DNA of 64,000 bases from JANMMJ01 sp964543235 (GCA_964543235.1 CAZIXE010000001.1:72891-136890); one strand, 5' to 3'; shown: positions 24,882 to 34,466, numbered from the stretch's first letter. The notes: a model not told the origin generated them from the sequence alone. Numbers and translations are program-made.

Positions 24882-24897
24882 TGTGATGGAAATCACA
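24882..24897 (+). promoter_or_regulatory. CRP-type operator (perfect inverted repeat)
   Basis: TGTGATGGAAATCACA matches the CRP consensus TGTGA-N6-TCACA at every half-site position. The G in the half-site fits CRP rather than FNR (TTGAT). Its centre is 41.5 bases before the start point predicted from the -10 at 24919-24924, which is class II activator geometry. Confidence 0.7.
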
Positions 24898-24918
24898 GCT
24901 TGCGCACACCTGGCAGCC

Positions 24919-24924
24919 TAACCT
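24919..24924 (+). promoter_or_regulatory. Predicted -10 element of a CRP class II promoter
   Basis: TAACCT sits exactly where the -10 should be if the CRP site is centred at -41.5, predicting initiation near 24931 and a leader of about 31 bases to the ATG at 24962. No -35 hexamer is needed for a class II promoter. Confidence 0.45.
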
Positions 24925-24961
24925 TGCTCCCACGATCAACGATCGCCAACGGGAGCCAGCC

Positions 24962-25153
24962 ATGTCCTACACCACCCGCCACACCGCCACCCGGGATCCG
25001 GGCCTCATCGTCATCCTGCCAGGCTTCGCGTCGCGTCTCAGGGAATGGCTCGCCGAAGCGCATGATGAGGGATCGGCGGCTGATCACGGCGGAATGCCCG
25101 GCACCGGCGGCAGCTCATCCTTTTCCTTCGGCCGCATCGCCGACGCCTTCTGA
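24962..25153 (+). CDS. Small protein of unknown function behind a CRP-type promoter
   Basis: A 63-residue ORF that I do not recognise. It has GGGAG six bases before the ATG and the CRP-type promoter described above. The N-terminal half is partly hydrophobic (PGLIVILPGF), followed by a short charged amphipathic stretch (SRLREWLAEAHDE) and a Gly/Ser-rich tail ending FSFGRIADAF. The short N-terminal segment before a charged helix vaguely recalls the longer DUF1127 proteins, but the diagnostic C-terminal motif is absent. It lies tail-to-tail with atpC, whose stop is 41 bases away. The transcript might act as a small regulatory RNA instead. Confidence 0.42.
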   Translation: MSYTTRHTATRDPGLIVILPGFASRLREWLAEAHDEGSAADHGGMPGTGGSSSFSFGRIADAF

Positions 25154-25194
25154 CCGGACCGCGCCTCCCGTGAGCGGCCCGCGGCAGGGATGCG

Positions 25195-25599
25195 TTACAA
25201 CGCCCCCTGCAGCGCCTTCAGATGTTCGAGGTTCTCGGTGGCCCGCCGCCGTGACTCGTCGTCCTTGGCATCCGCCACGTCTTCCTCCGCGTTCCTGACC
25301 TGCTGCGCCAGCATGGCCGCGTCGAGATCGGCAAGCGGAATGGCCGTTTCGGCGAGCACCGTGAGGCCGCCGGGATTGACCTCGGCAAAGCCGCCGCGCA
25401 CGAAGATGCGCTCCAGCGTGCCGGAGCCGCGATCGATCGCCACCACCCCGGGCTTCAGCGTCGACAGCACCGGCGCATGGCCGGGATAGATGCCCATCTC
25501 GCCTTCCGTGCCCGGAATGGTAACCGAGGCCACGTCGCCGGAATAGAGCAGCCGCGCCGGGCTGACCAGTTCGAAATGCAGGCCGGCCATCTCGCTCAC
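25195..25599 (-). CDS. atpC: ATP synthase F1 subunit epsilon
   Basis: A 134-residue protein of normal length with the N-terminal beta-sandwich (LHFELVSPARLLYSGDVASVTIPGTEGEMGIYPGH in part) and a C-terminal helical hairpin. It is part of the central stalk of F1 and can inhibit ATP hydrolysis. The ATG overlaps the stop codon of atpD by four bases. It is the last gene of the atpHAGDC operon. Confidence 0.96.
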   Translation of the reverse strand: MSEMAGLHFELVSPARLLYSGDVASVTIPGTEGEMGIYPGHAPVLSTLKPGVVAIDRGSGTLERIFVRGGFAEVNPGGLTVLAETAIPLADLDAAMLAQQVRNAEEDVADAKDDESRRRATENLEHLKALQGAL

Positions 25600-27104
25600 G
25601 CTGCTTCTGCGGCGAGGCGCTGCGCCTTGGCCACCGCTTCTTCGATGGTGCCGACCATGTAGAAGGCAGGTTCCGGCAGATGGTCATAGTCGCCGTTGCA
25701 CAGGCCCTTGAAGCCCTTGATCGTGTCCTCGAGCTTGACCTGCACGCCGGCCGAACCGGTGAACACGGCCGCCACGTCGAAGGGCTGCGACAGGAAGCGC
25801 TCGATCTTGCGGGCCCGCGCCACCGCCAGCTTGTCCTCTTCCGACAATTCGTCCATGCCCAGAATGGCGATGATGTCCTGCAGCGCCTTGTAGCGTTGCA
25901 GGATCTGCTGCACCTGGCGGGCCACCTGATAATGCTCTTCGCCGATGATGCGGGGATCGAGCATGCGCGAGGTCGAGTCGAGCGGGTCGACTGCCGGATA
26001 GATGCCCTTCTCGGCAATGGCGCGCGACAGCACCGTCGTCGCATCGAGATGGGCGAAGGAGGTGGCCGGCGCCGGATCGGTCAGGTCGTCGGCCGGCACA
26101 TAGATCGCCTGCACCGAAGTGATCGAGCCCTTGGTCGTTGTGGTGATGCGTTCCTGCAGCGCCCCCATGTCGGTGGCCAGCGTCGGCTGATAGCCGACGG
26201 CGGAAGGAATGCGGCCCAGCAGCGCCGACACTTCCGAGCCGGCCTGCGTGAAGCGGAAGATATTGTCGACGAAGAACAGCACGTCCTGGCCCTGGTCGCG
26301 GAAATACTCCGCAACTGTGAGACCCGTCAGCCCGACGCGGGCGCGCGCGCCCGGCGGCTCGTTCATCTGGCCATAGACCAGCGCACACTTGGAACCGGCG
26401 ACCGAGCCCTTCCTCGGATCCTTGTTGACGCCCGATTCGATCATCTCGTGATAGAGGTCGTTGCCCTCGCGGGTGCGCTCGCCGACGCCCGCGAACACCG
26501 AATAGCCGCCATGCGTCTTGGCGATGTTGTTGATGAGCTCCATGATGAGCACGGTCTTGCCCACGCCGGCGCCGCCGAACAGGCCGATCTTGCCGCCCTT
26601 GGCATAGGGTGCCAGCAGGTCGACGACCTTGATGCCGGTGACCAGGATCTGCGCTTCCGTCGACTGTTCGACGAATTCCGGGGCCGGCTGGTGAATGGCC
26701 CGCATCGCCTTGGCCTTGACGGGTCCCGCCTCGTCGACCGGCTGGCCGATGACGTTGATGATCCGCCCCAGCGTTTCATCGCCCACCGGCACGGCGATTG
26801 CCTGGCCGGTATCGACCACTTCCTGGCCGCGCACCAGGCCTTCCGTCGAGTCCATGGCCACCGTCCTGACCGTGTTCTCGCCGAGATGCTGGGCGACTTC
26901 GAGCACCAGCCGGTTGCCCTGATTGGTGGTTTCGAGCGCGTTCAGGATCTCCGGCAGCTCGCCATCGAACTGCACGTCGACGACGGCACCCATCACCTGC
27001 CGGACTCTCCCGACCGTCTTGGCCGAAGCAGTGGACTTCTTTGCCGGCGCGGGGGCTGCCGCTGCAGCCGGAGCAGCCTTGGCCGGTGTCGCTTTCTTTG
27101 CCAT
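25596..27104 (-). CDS. atpD: ATP synthase F1 subunit beta (catalytic)
   Basis: A 502-residue catalytic subunit. Walker A GGAGVGKT is in the segment GLFGGAGVGKTVLI, the catalytic glutamate lies in AGVGERTREGND, and the DELSEED lever appears as MDELSEEDK near residue 420. The first 28 or so residues form an extra Ala/Pro/Lys-rich extension before VGRVRQVMGAVVDV, where most beta subunits begin; similar extensions occur in rhizobial AtpD. It is followed by atpC with an overlap and is separated from atpG by a small extra ORF. Confidence 0.98.
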   Translation of the reverse strand: MAKKATPAKAAPAAAAAPAPAKKSTASAKTVGRVRQVMGAVVDVQFDGELPEILNALETTNQGNRLVLEVAQHLGENTVRTVAMDSTEGLVRGQEVVDTGQAIAVPVGDETLGRIINVIGQPVDEAGPVKAKAMRAIHQPAPEFVEQSTEAQILVTGIKVVDLLAPYAKGGKIGLFGGAGVGKTVLIMELINNIAKTHGGYSVFAGVGERTREGNDLYHEMIESGVNKDPRKGSVAGSKCALVYGQMNEPPGARARVGLTGLTVAEYFRDQGQDVLFFVDNIFRFTQAGSEVSALLGRIPSAVGYQPTLATDMGALQERITTTTKGSITSVQAIYVPADDLTDPAPATSFAHLDATTVLSRAIAEKGIYPAVDPLDSTSRMLDPRIIGEEHYQVARQVQQILQRYKALQDIIAILGMDELSEEDKLAVARARKIERFLSQPFDVAAVFTGSAGVQVKLEDTIKGFKGLCNGDYDHLPEPAFYMVGTIEEAVAKAQRLAAEAA

Positions 27105-27138
27105 GTAATCGTTCCCTTTCGGCGTATGTATTCGATTG

Positions 27139-27366
27139 TCAGTGAAGTTCTACGAGGTCGAGGCGCCGCTCGATCCTTGCGATTCGTTCATCCATCCGGT
27201 CAAGCCTGAGGCTCTGTGAAGCCAAGAGGCTCGACATCTGGCCCATCGTGACCTCGATACCGGTCACGCGGCTTTTCAGGTCCTGAACGTCAAGTTCCAT
27301 CCGCTCGACGGACGAGCGAACACGCTTGAGCAGCTCGAGAACTACATTTTCCGTATCTTCGGCCAT
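27139..27366 (-). CDS. Small coiled-coil protein encoded inside the F1 ATPase operon
   Basis: A 75-residue hypothetical protein, same strand, 32 bases after atpG and 34 bases before atpD. From about residue 8 it is almost entirely a heptad-patterned, charged helix (LELLKRVRSSVERMELDV, then RLDRMDERIARIERRLDLV), so it should form a coiled coil or helical hairpin; there is no signal or membrane segment. Similar small coiled-coil proteins are scattered in alphaproteobacteria without assigned function. Its position means it is made with F1, so a role in assembly or inhibition of F1 is an attractive but untested inference. No clear Shine-Dalgarno is visible. Confidence 0.7.
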   Translation of the reverse strand: MAEDTENVVLELLKRVRSSVERMELDVQDLKSRVTGIEVTMGQMSSLLASQSLRLDRMDERIARIERRLDLVELH

Positions 27367-27398
27367 AGATCTATAATCGCACCCGCTCGTCCTGTGGT

Positions 27399-28277
27399 CT
27401 AGAGCGCCTCGGCGCCGGAGATGATTTCGATGAGTTCCTTGGTGATCTGCGCCTGGCGCTGCCGGTTGTATTTGATCGACAGCTTGTTGATCATTTCGCC
27501 GGCGTTGCGCGTGGCGTTGTCCATGGCACTCATGCGCGCCCCCTGTTCGGAAGCCGCGTTTTCAAGCAGCGCCCGGAACACCTGCACCGCGATGTTGCGC
27601 GGCAGGAGTTCGGCCAGGATTTCGGCTTCGTCAGGCTCGGCTTCGTAGATGGCGCCGGCCAGATCCGGCACCTTGCCGCCTTCGACGCTCGCCGGAACGA
27701 GGCGGAGCGCTGTCGGCTTCTGCTGGATCACCGACTTGAACTCGGCAAAGAACAGGGTGCAGACGTCGAACTGTCCTTCATCGAACAGCTTGAGAATGCG
27801 CTGCGCCACTGCACTGGCGTGATGGAAGCCGATGTTGCGCTCGCCGCGGAAGTCGATGGCATCGACGATATACTTGCCATAGAGACGCTTCAGCGCGTCG
27901 TTGCCCTTCTTGCCGACGGTGAGAATCTTGACCGTCTTGCCCTGGGCGATCAGCCGGTCGGCATGTTCGCGCGCCAGCTTGGCGATCGACGAATTGAAGC
28001 CGCCGCACAGCCCGCGCTCGGCGGTGGCAACCACCAGCAGATGCGTCTGGTCCTGGCCGGTGCCGGCGAGCAGCCGGGGCGCCCCCTCGCGGCCTTCCAT
28101 GGCGCTGGCGAGATTGGCGAGGACCGAGGCCATCCGCTCCGAATAGGGCCTGGCAGCCACGGCCGCTTCCTGCGCCCGGCGCAGCTTGGCGGCCGCCACC
28201 ATCTGCATGGCCTTGGTGATCTTGCGGGTCGCTTTGACCGAGGCGATACGGTTTCGTAAATCCTTGAGACTTGGCAT
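27399..28277 (-). CDS. atpG: ATP synthase F1 subunit gamma
   Basis: A 292-residue central-shaft subunit. The N-terminal MPSLKDLRNRIASVKATRKI and the C-terminal helix (MDNATRNAGEMINKLSIKYNRQRQAQITKELIEI in part) are the two antiparallel helices inserted into the alpha-beta hexamer. GLCGGFNSS is the conserved loop after the first strand. It follows atpA by nine bases. Length and motifs are normal. Confidence 0.97.
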   Translation of the reverse strand: MPSLKDLRNRIASVKATRKITKAMQMVAAAKLRRAQEAAVAARPYSERMASVLANLASAMEGREGAPRLLAGTGQDQTHLLVVATAERGLCGGFNSSIAKLAREHADRLIAQGKTVKILTVGKKGNDALKRLYGKYIVDAIDFRGERNIGFHHASAVAQRILKLFDEGQFDVCTLFFAEFKSVIQQKPTALRLVPASVEGGKVPDLAGAIYEAEPDEAEILAELLPRNIAVQVFRALLENAASEQGARMSAMDNATRNAGEMINKLSIKYNRQRQAQITKELIEIISGAEAL

Positions 28278-28286
28278 CGGCGGCTC

Positions 28287-29815
<1,529 letters not shown>

Positions 29816-29816
<1 letters not shown>

Positions 29817-30379
29817 CAGGCGGTTCCCTTCATGGCAATCTTGAGATTCTGCAGTTTGGTCTTGAGCGAGTTGTCCATCATCCGCGAGCCGACCTTGACG
29901 ATCAGGCCGCCGAGAATCGATGGATCGACGCGGGTTGAAAGCTGCACGTCGCGGCCGATCGAGGCCCTCAGCGTGTCTTTGAGTTCGGCGATGTGTCTGG
30001 CCGACAGTTCGTCGGCGGATGTCACTTCGGCCGGCACTTCGCCCCTGGCCTCGGCGAGCAGCGCGCCATAGGCCCGGATCATGTCGGCGATATAGAAGAG
30101 ACGGCGGTTCCTGGTGACAAGCTTGATGAAATTGAGGGCCAGCCCGTCGATCCCGGCCTTCTCGCAGATGGCTTCGAGGGCGGCAATCTGGTCATCGGCG
30201 GCAAACACCGGCGAGCGCACTAGCCGGACCAGGTCCTCGGATGCATCGAGCAGCGCCTGGAAGCTGGTGAGATCGGCGCCGACCTTGTCGGTGGCATTCG
30301 CCTCGGCGGCGAGTTCGAACAGCGCGCTGGCATAGCGGCCGGCGACACCGGAAACGGATTGATCTGCTGCTGTCACCAT
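29816..30379 (-). CDS. atpH: ATP synthase F1 subunit delta
   Basis: A 187-residue stator subunit joining F1 to the Fo b subunits. I use the ATG at 30379, giving the family start VTAADQSVSGVAGRYASALFELA; the open frame extends 24 codons upstream without family similarity. The C-terminal part (STRVDPSILGGLIVKVGSRMMD) is highly conserved. It is the first gene of the F1 operon; the Fo genes are absent here, as is usual in alphaproteobacteria, where F1 and Fo are at separate loci. Confidence 0.95.
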
Positions 30380-30569
30380 CGCCCTTTTCAACAGTCGTTG
30401 GCCCAGCGTGCTATGGAGCAAGCTAAGCGTTCGAATTTTCAGGAAAATCACGGGCCGAAACCCGCGTGCGGCTATGACCCCTGCCTCAACCGCAGTGGTC
30501 GCGTATCACAGAGTGACAGGACTCGCAACGCCGATCGGGCGGCGGATTGCCGCAATTTACGGAATCCGT

Positions 30570-30722
30570 CTAGCGGCGGATGGATTCGCGCGCCAGGCGC
30601 CGCAGATCGCAGCGGTGGAGGCCCAATTCGGCCAGCTCGTCATCGCTGTAGTGCCGCAGTTCGTTCAGCGTCTGGCGGTAGCGCCGCCAGTCGCCGATAC
30701 GGTTTCTGATGTGTGTGAACAT
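30570..30722 (-). CDS. DUF1127 small protein, copy 1
   Basis: A 50-residue protein read on the minus strand from the ATG at 30722. It contains the whole DUF1127 pattern: a basic aromatic start (RIGDWRRYRQTLNEL), then LRHYSDDELAELGLHRCDL, then a basic end (RRLARESIRR). DUF1127 proteins are RNA-binding/regulatory micro-proteins linked to phosphate, carbon and stress physiology in alphaproteobacteria. It is the closest of three tandem copies to the atp operon, ending about 190 bases before atpH. Confidence 0.8.
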   Translation of the reverse strand: MFTHIRNRIGDWRRYRQTLNELRHYSDDELAELGLHRCDLRRLARESIRR

Positions 30723-30733
30723 GTGCGGCGGCT

Positions 30734-30895
30734 TCAGCTCTGCGCCGGCTTGAGCGCCTTGACCCGGGCAATGTGCCCCAGCTGATAGCGGCGGATGCCG
30801 GCATCGAGCAGATCCTGCTCGCTCAGTTCCTCCAGCTGGCGCCTGACAGCGCGATAGTGCCGGAGCTTGCGATAACGCTCGAAATTGAAATGCAT
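30734..30895 (-). CDS. DUF1127-like small protein, copy 2
   Basis: A 53-residue protein. I chose the ATG at 30895 (MHFNFERYRKLRHYRAVRRQL) because AGAAGGAG lies eight bases upstream; an ATG 21 bases earlier has no such site. The pattern YRAVRRQLEELSEQDLLDAGI is a divergent form of the DUF1127 signature (L-x-x-L-S-x-x-x-L-x-D-x-G), with a basic C-terminal end. It is 11 bases upstream of copy 1, so both are probably on one message. Function unknown beyond the family. Confidence 0.78.
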   Translation of the reverse strand: MHFNFERYRKLRHYRAVRRQLEELSEQDLLDAGIRRYQLGHIARVKALKPAQS

Positions 30896-31100
30896 GGTGG
30901 GAACTCCTTCTGACAAGTCTCGGAACCTCCCGGGAAAATCACGTCACGTCTTCTTGTTGCTATGCAGCATGTGATGCCTGTCCAATGCGTCTACAATGTG
31001 ACAAGTCGTTCGCGCTTTCCACATCAAAATCTCTTGATTTCAATGAATTGGCGCAAATTCAGGCACCGGTGGACCTTTCCCGGACATCTAATGTGCATCG

Positions 31101-31138
31101 CAAAAAGGGAAGGGCCCGGCGTCAGTGACGGCGGGCCC
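31101..31138 (-). terminator. Rho-independent terminator after DUF1127 copy 3
   Basis: Read on the minus strand, a 12-bp GC-rich stem (GGGCCCGCCGTC with its near-perfect complement, one mismatch, three-base loop) is followed by TTCCCTTTTTG. It begins 28 bases after the stop codon of the 31166-31306 gene, so this copy is transcribed separately from the other two. Confidence 0.75.
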
Positions 31139-31165
31139 CCCGATCTCCTATGACTGATTCGTCGA

Positions 31166-31306
31166 TCAGTTCTTCACGGCCTCGCGGGCAACCCGCGGAA
31201 TATCGGCGCGGGTCAGGCCCAGATCGGCGAGTTCGCGATTGGACAGGTGGTTGAGTTCCGCGACAGTGCGGTTGTAGCGCTGCCAGCGGCGGACAAATTC
31301 AAACAT
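31166..31306 (-). CDS. DUF1127 small protein, copy 3
   Basis: A 46-residue protein starting at the ATG at 31306, preceded by AAGAGGA. The sequence shows the canonical family pattern: FEFVRRWQRYNRTVAELN, then LSNRELADLGLTRADIPRVAR. It is the most typical of the three tandem copies. A terminator follows. In the leader region an 11-base palindrome (TTGCATTGCAA, 31378-31388) could be an operator. Expression of such genes is often strongly stress-dependent. Confidence 0.85.
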   Translation of the reverse strand: MFEFVRRWQRYNRTVAELNHLSNRELADLGLTRADIPRVAREAVKN

Positions 31307-31536
31307 GGTTGTATCCTCTTCGTTTGTCGGTTGCTGACTTTTTTTGGCATCCGAAATATATGCGCCGCAGCATGATTTTGCATTGCAATATACGCATGGC
31401 AGCAATACCCTGCTTTTTAACACAGTCGTAACAATTACTTATCGGAATGTTGTTGACGTGGCTGAGGGCTTGGGGCGTGCGCCAGGCCCGGCCCTTCGCA
31501 CTTGCAGCATCAGGATTCGGTCCACGGTAACGGCCA

Positions 31537-31566
31537 GGGCCGCACGCCGATCGTGGTGTGCGGCCC
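31537..31566 (-). terminator. Strong hairpin after the mannuronan epimerase gene
   Basis: A 12-bp stem with one mismatch (GGGCCGCACGCC against GGTGTGCGGCCC on the plus strand, six-base loop) starts 17 bases beyond the epimerase stop codon. No T run follows, so it may stop transcription with help or protect the 3' end. Confidence 0.55.
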
Positions 31567-31582
31567 CGGCCCGCGGCAGCGG

Positions 31583-33748
31583 TCAGAGGATGAAGTCGGC
31601 CGCCGTCACGCTTGGCGTTCCGGTGATCTCGATCGTGAAATCGGCACCGAGATCGGAATTGTTGTTTCCCTGGATGATGGTGTTGCCGCCGGAGACCACA
31701 TAGCGAAGCTGCCCGGCACCGGTAAATGCGGCCGTCCCGATCCAGGTGAAGGCCTGGTTGCCTGCCACACCGGCATCGGCGTCGATGCCCGACACATCGA
31801 TGATGTCATCGTTGCCGGAAACCGTGCCGAAATCGGAAATGACATCCCGGGTGGCCGACGTCGTGCCCGAGTCGGACAGGTTCGAGAACTTGAACGTGTC
31901 GTTGCCGCCGGCCCCGGTAAGCTGGTCCTTTCCTCCGCCACCCGACAATACATCGGCGCCGGCCTGGCCGTAGAGCTTGTCGGCGGCGGCATTGCCGTTG
32001 ATGGTGTCGGCGCCATTGCCGCCCCACATCGTATCGGCACCGCTGTTGCCGGTGAGCACATTGGCGCCCGTATTGCCGGTCAGCTCGTTGCCGAGTCCGT
32101 TACCGGTGCCGTTGATTGCCGCCGAGCCGGTGAGCGTCAGGTTCTCGATGTTGGCGGCGTTACCGATCGAGTAGGTGACCGCCGCCTGCACCAGGTCGGT
32201 ACCTGAGTTGTAGCCTTCCAGGACAATGTCGGTGGTGTTATCGACGATGAACACGTCATCGCCCTGGCCGCCATGCATCTTGTCGGCCCCGGCCCCGCCA
32301 TCCAGTGTGTCGTTGCCCGTGCCGCCCCACAGGGCATCTGTATCGCTGCCGCCATTGAGGCTGTCATTGCCGCTGTTGCCCAGCAGCGTGTCCTTGTCGG
32401 CGCCCGTCGAGATCGTGTCGTCGCCGCCATTGCCTTTCACATACTGGCGGCCCGCATCGTAATTGATGGTATTGGCCTGGCCGTTCCAGCTGTGGAAGGT
32501 CATCGCCCCGATCGTGGCCGGATCATCCGGTATCGGGAACGACTCGGACATGATGACCACCACGGAGCCTCTCTCATAGCGGTTGCCGTCGATGGTAATG
32601 GTGCCGAGGTTGAAGCCCGTCACATAGTCGATCGAGGCCGTCGACCCGAGGCGGTTGCCGACGATCGTCACATCGTCGACGTTGTCGTCAATCCGGATCT
32701 CGGAACCGTCATCGGCCATCAGCCCGTTGTTGCGGATGTAGTTGGCGATGAGGAAGACGTCATCCGCATCCGGGATGACCGGATCGCCCGGATCGCGCGT
32801 CTGGTTGCCGACACGGATGCCGTAGATCGTGTTGTCGTAGATGTTGACGTCTTCGATGGTGATCATCTGGCCGTTGTTGACCCGGATACCGACTCCGGTA
32901 TTGTTGTAGATGGCCCCGCCGGTGACCGTGATGTCGTAGGAGTAGAGCACGCGCGGATCGTTGTCCGCACTCGGCGGCTGGATGGCGATGCCGGCTCCCT
33001 CTTCGTTGACGCCATTGTCGTGGGCGATGTTGCCCGTCATCACGATGCCATAGGTGCCGGTCACCAGGTTGAAGCCGTGCCGGCCGTTGCCATAGGCCTC
33101 GTTGTTGGTCAGCGTCCCGCCCTCCACATAATCGAGCACGAAGCCGTCCTTGCCGTTGTCGTGCGACACGCAGTTGGTGATGGTGAGGTTGCTGATCTGC
33201 TCGTGCGGATCGATGCCGTAGCGGCTGCACTGCGAGACTTCGACATTCTCGATCGTGATGTTGTATTGGCTGCGGGCCGGATCGCGAACCAGCGGGTCGC
33301 CGGAATAGTTCCCGGCATAAATGCCGTCGACATTGGCGGTCGCGCCGGTTCCGCTGCCCTCGATCACCAGATTCTTGATCGTGACATTGTGGATGGGTTC
33401 CTCACCTGAGGTGCCGTATTTGTTGGGCGTTCGCACGACACCCGTCACAGCGCCCGTATAGGCGTCGTCGAGATCGATTTTGCTCCAGTTGCCCTGGCCG
33501 TCCTGGCTGCCCTGCAGGGTGACATTCGATTTGACCTGGAGACAGCCCTGCGAGGCAGTCCCGGTGCCATTGACGACAAACGTCCCGGCCGACAGCGTGA
33601 CTGTCGCTGGCTGCGTGTCGCTCGCCGCGGCGGCTGCGTTGTCAAGCGCCGTCTGGATGATCTGCCGGACCTGCGTGGGCGTGGCATTATCCGGGATTTC
33701 CGTCGTTGTGGGGCTTCCCCCGCTCACTTGCCAAGTCACTGTACGCAT
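31583..33748 (-). CDS. Mannuronan C5-epimerase (AlgE-like): right-handed beta-helix with RTX calcium-binding repeats
   Basis: A 721-residue secreted enzyme predicted to convert beta-D-mannuronate to alpha-L-guluronate in alginate. The A-module-like beta-helix spans about residues 1-410. The AlgE active-site residues are conserved: Y177, D180 and H182 in YGIDPHE, and H224 in NGRHGFN; flanking segments (SHDNGKDGFVLDY, AYGNGRHGFNLVTGT) match Azotobacter AlgE closely. Two blocks of GGxGxDxL nonapeptides follow (about 440-506 and 551-621) and a C-terminal domain ending TAADFIL, as in type I secreted RTX proteins. There is no signal peptide. The start at 33748 has GAGGAGG seven bases upstream. No T1SS or alginate synthesis genes are nearby. 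A lyase side activity is possible, as in AlgE7. Confidence 0.88.
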   Translation of the reverse strand: MRTVTWQVSGGSPTTTEIPDNATPTQVRQIIQTALDNAAAAASDTQPATVTLSAGTFVVNGTGTASQGCLQVKSNVTLQGSQDGQGNWSKIDLDDAYTGAVTGVVRTPNKYGTSGEEPIHNVTIKNLVIEGSGTGATANVDGIYAGNYSGDPLVRDPARSQYNITIENVEVSQCSRYGIDPHEQISNLTITNCVSHDNGKDGFVLDYVEGGTLTNNEAYGNGRHGFNLVTGTYGIVMTGNIAHDNGVNEEGAGIAIQPPSADNDPRVLYSYDITVTGGAIYNNTGVGIRVNNGQMITIEDVNIYDNTIYGIRVGNQTRDPGDPVIPDADDVFLIANYIRNNGLMADDGSEIRIDDNVDDVTIVGNRLGSTASIDYVTGFNLGTITIDGNRYERGSVVVIMSESFPIPDDPATIGAMTFHSWNGQANTINYDAGRQYVKGNGGDDTISTGADKDTLLGNSGNDSLNGGSDTDALWGGTGNDTLDGGAGADKMHGGQGDDVFIVDNTTDIVLEGYNSGTDLVQAAVTYSIGNAANIENLTLTGSAAINGTGNGLGNELTGNTGANVLTGNSGADTMWGGNGADTINGNAAADKLYGQAGADVLSGGGGKDQLTGAGGNDTFKFSNLSDSGTTSATRDVISDFGTVSGNDDIIDVSGIDADAGVAGNQAFTWIGTAAFTGAGQLRYVVSGGNTIIQGNNNSDLGADFTIEITGTPSVTAADFIL

Positions 33749-34466
33749 CGTGTTGCCTCCTCTGGTTGTGGTCATCCATCATGACCAGAGCGCAATCTAA
33801 AGCTAAAATTAGACACAAAAAGAAACTTAAAATAGCATTTCACCGCGCGCCTCGTTCGCATCTACTCTCTTGCCGTTCATGCGATGCCCCATCTGACGAG
33901 TCCTTGACTTGCATCAAACCCGCCGATGGCACGCTTTGGCCTTCCCCAGCCTTGAGAGAACGCTTCTATCTTCGATGAAGGACGAAGAATGGCTTACGCA
34001 GCGGAAACAACTACAGGTTATCCCGCCATTTGAATAGTGTCCTTTCCCGTCGCGATGAATGCCCGCCAGCTTTCCGCAAGTCCGCGGTGGTTGCATTTGG
34101 AAATGCGGCGATGCCCCGAAATTGTAGCGCCAATCTGGCGGGCCAAGGGCTTTGGCCAGGAATAGCCGAAGTCTAACAACCAAAAGGAGAAGCTTGCTCG
34201 TAAACTTAGTGGGGAATTAACTATAGCCGAACAATTTGGAGGTTGCAGTCTGTTAACGTCTGCCCGGCAAGAGGTTAAGATCGCGAACGCATAGAGCAGT
34301 GTTATCAACTGGTTAGTCAGATACTTGGTAACTCCTATGCCCTGCCAGCACGAAAAGGCGCTGATCGCATTGAATTTATCTAAAATATCGCAGGTTGTAT
34401 TTTCGCTTCATTCTGACGCGAGGGATAGAAGGCGCCCCGAGTTCAATGCTTATGGGAGTCCTCGCC
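33749..34466 (+). other. AT-richer divergent spacer between two RTX-protein genes
   Basis: 718 bases with no gene I can support. It is visibly richer in A and T than its surroundings, especially 33795-33840 and 34365-34400. It holds the promoters of both RTX genes. An inverted repeat GCATTTGGAAATGC at 34093-34106 could be an operator. A minus-strand open frame at 33914-34183 lacks protein-like features. Confidence 0.6.

Larger units (their letters stand above)
24613..24961 (+). other. Spacer upstream of the CRP-linked micro-ORF
   Basis: About 350 bases with no gene I can support. It holds a 10-base palindrome (CCTCCGGAGG) near 24681, a GC-rich stretch, then an AT-richer section (24770-24830), a perfect CRP-type palindrome at 24882-24897 and a matching -10 element. 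Confidence 0.6.

Noticed and set aside
24882..24897. FNR site reading of the palindrome
   Set aside because: The half-sites are TGTGA, not TTGAT; the position that separates CRP from FNR recognition carries the CRP base.
33914..34183. 89-residue minus-strand frame in the spacer between the RTX genes
   Set aside because: No Shine-Dalgarno, odd composition and no recognisable domain; treated as non-coding.
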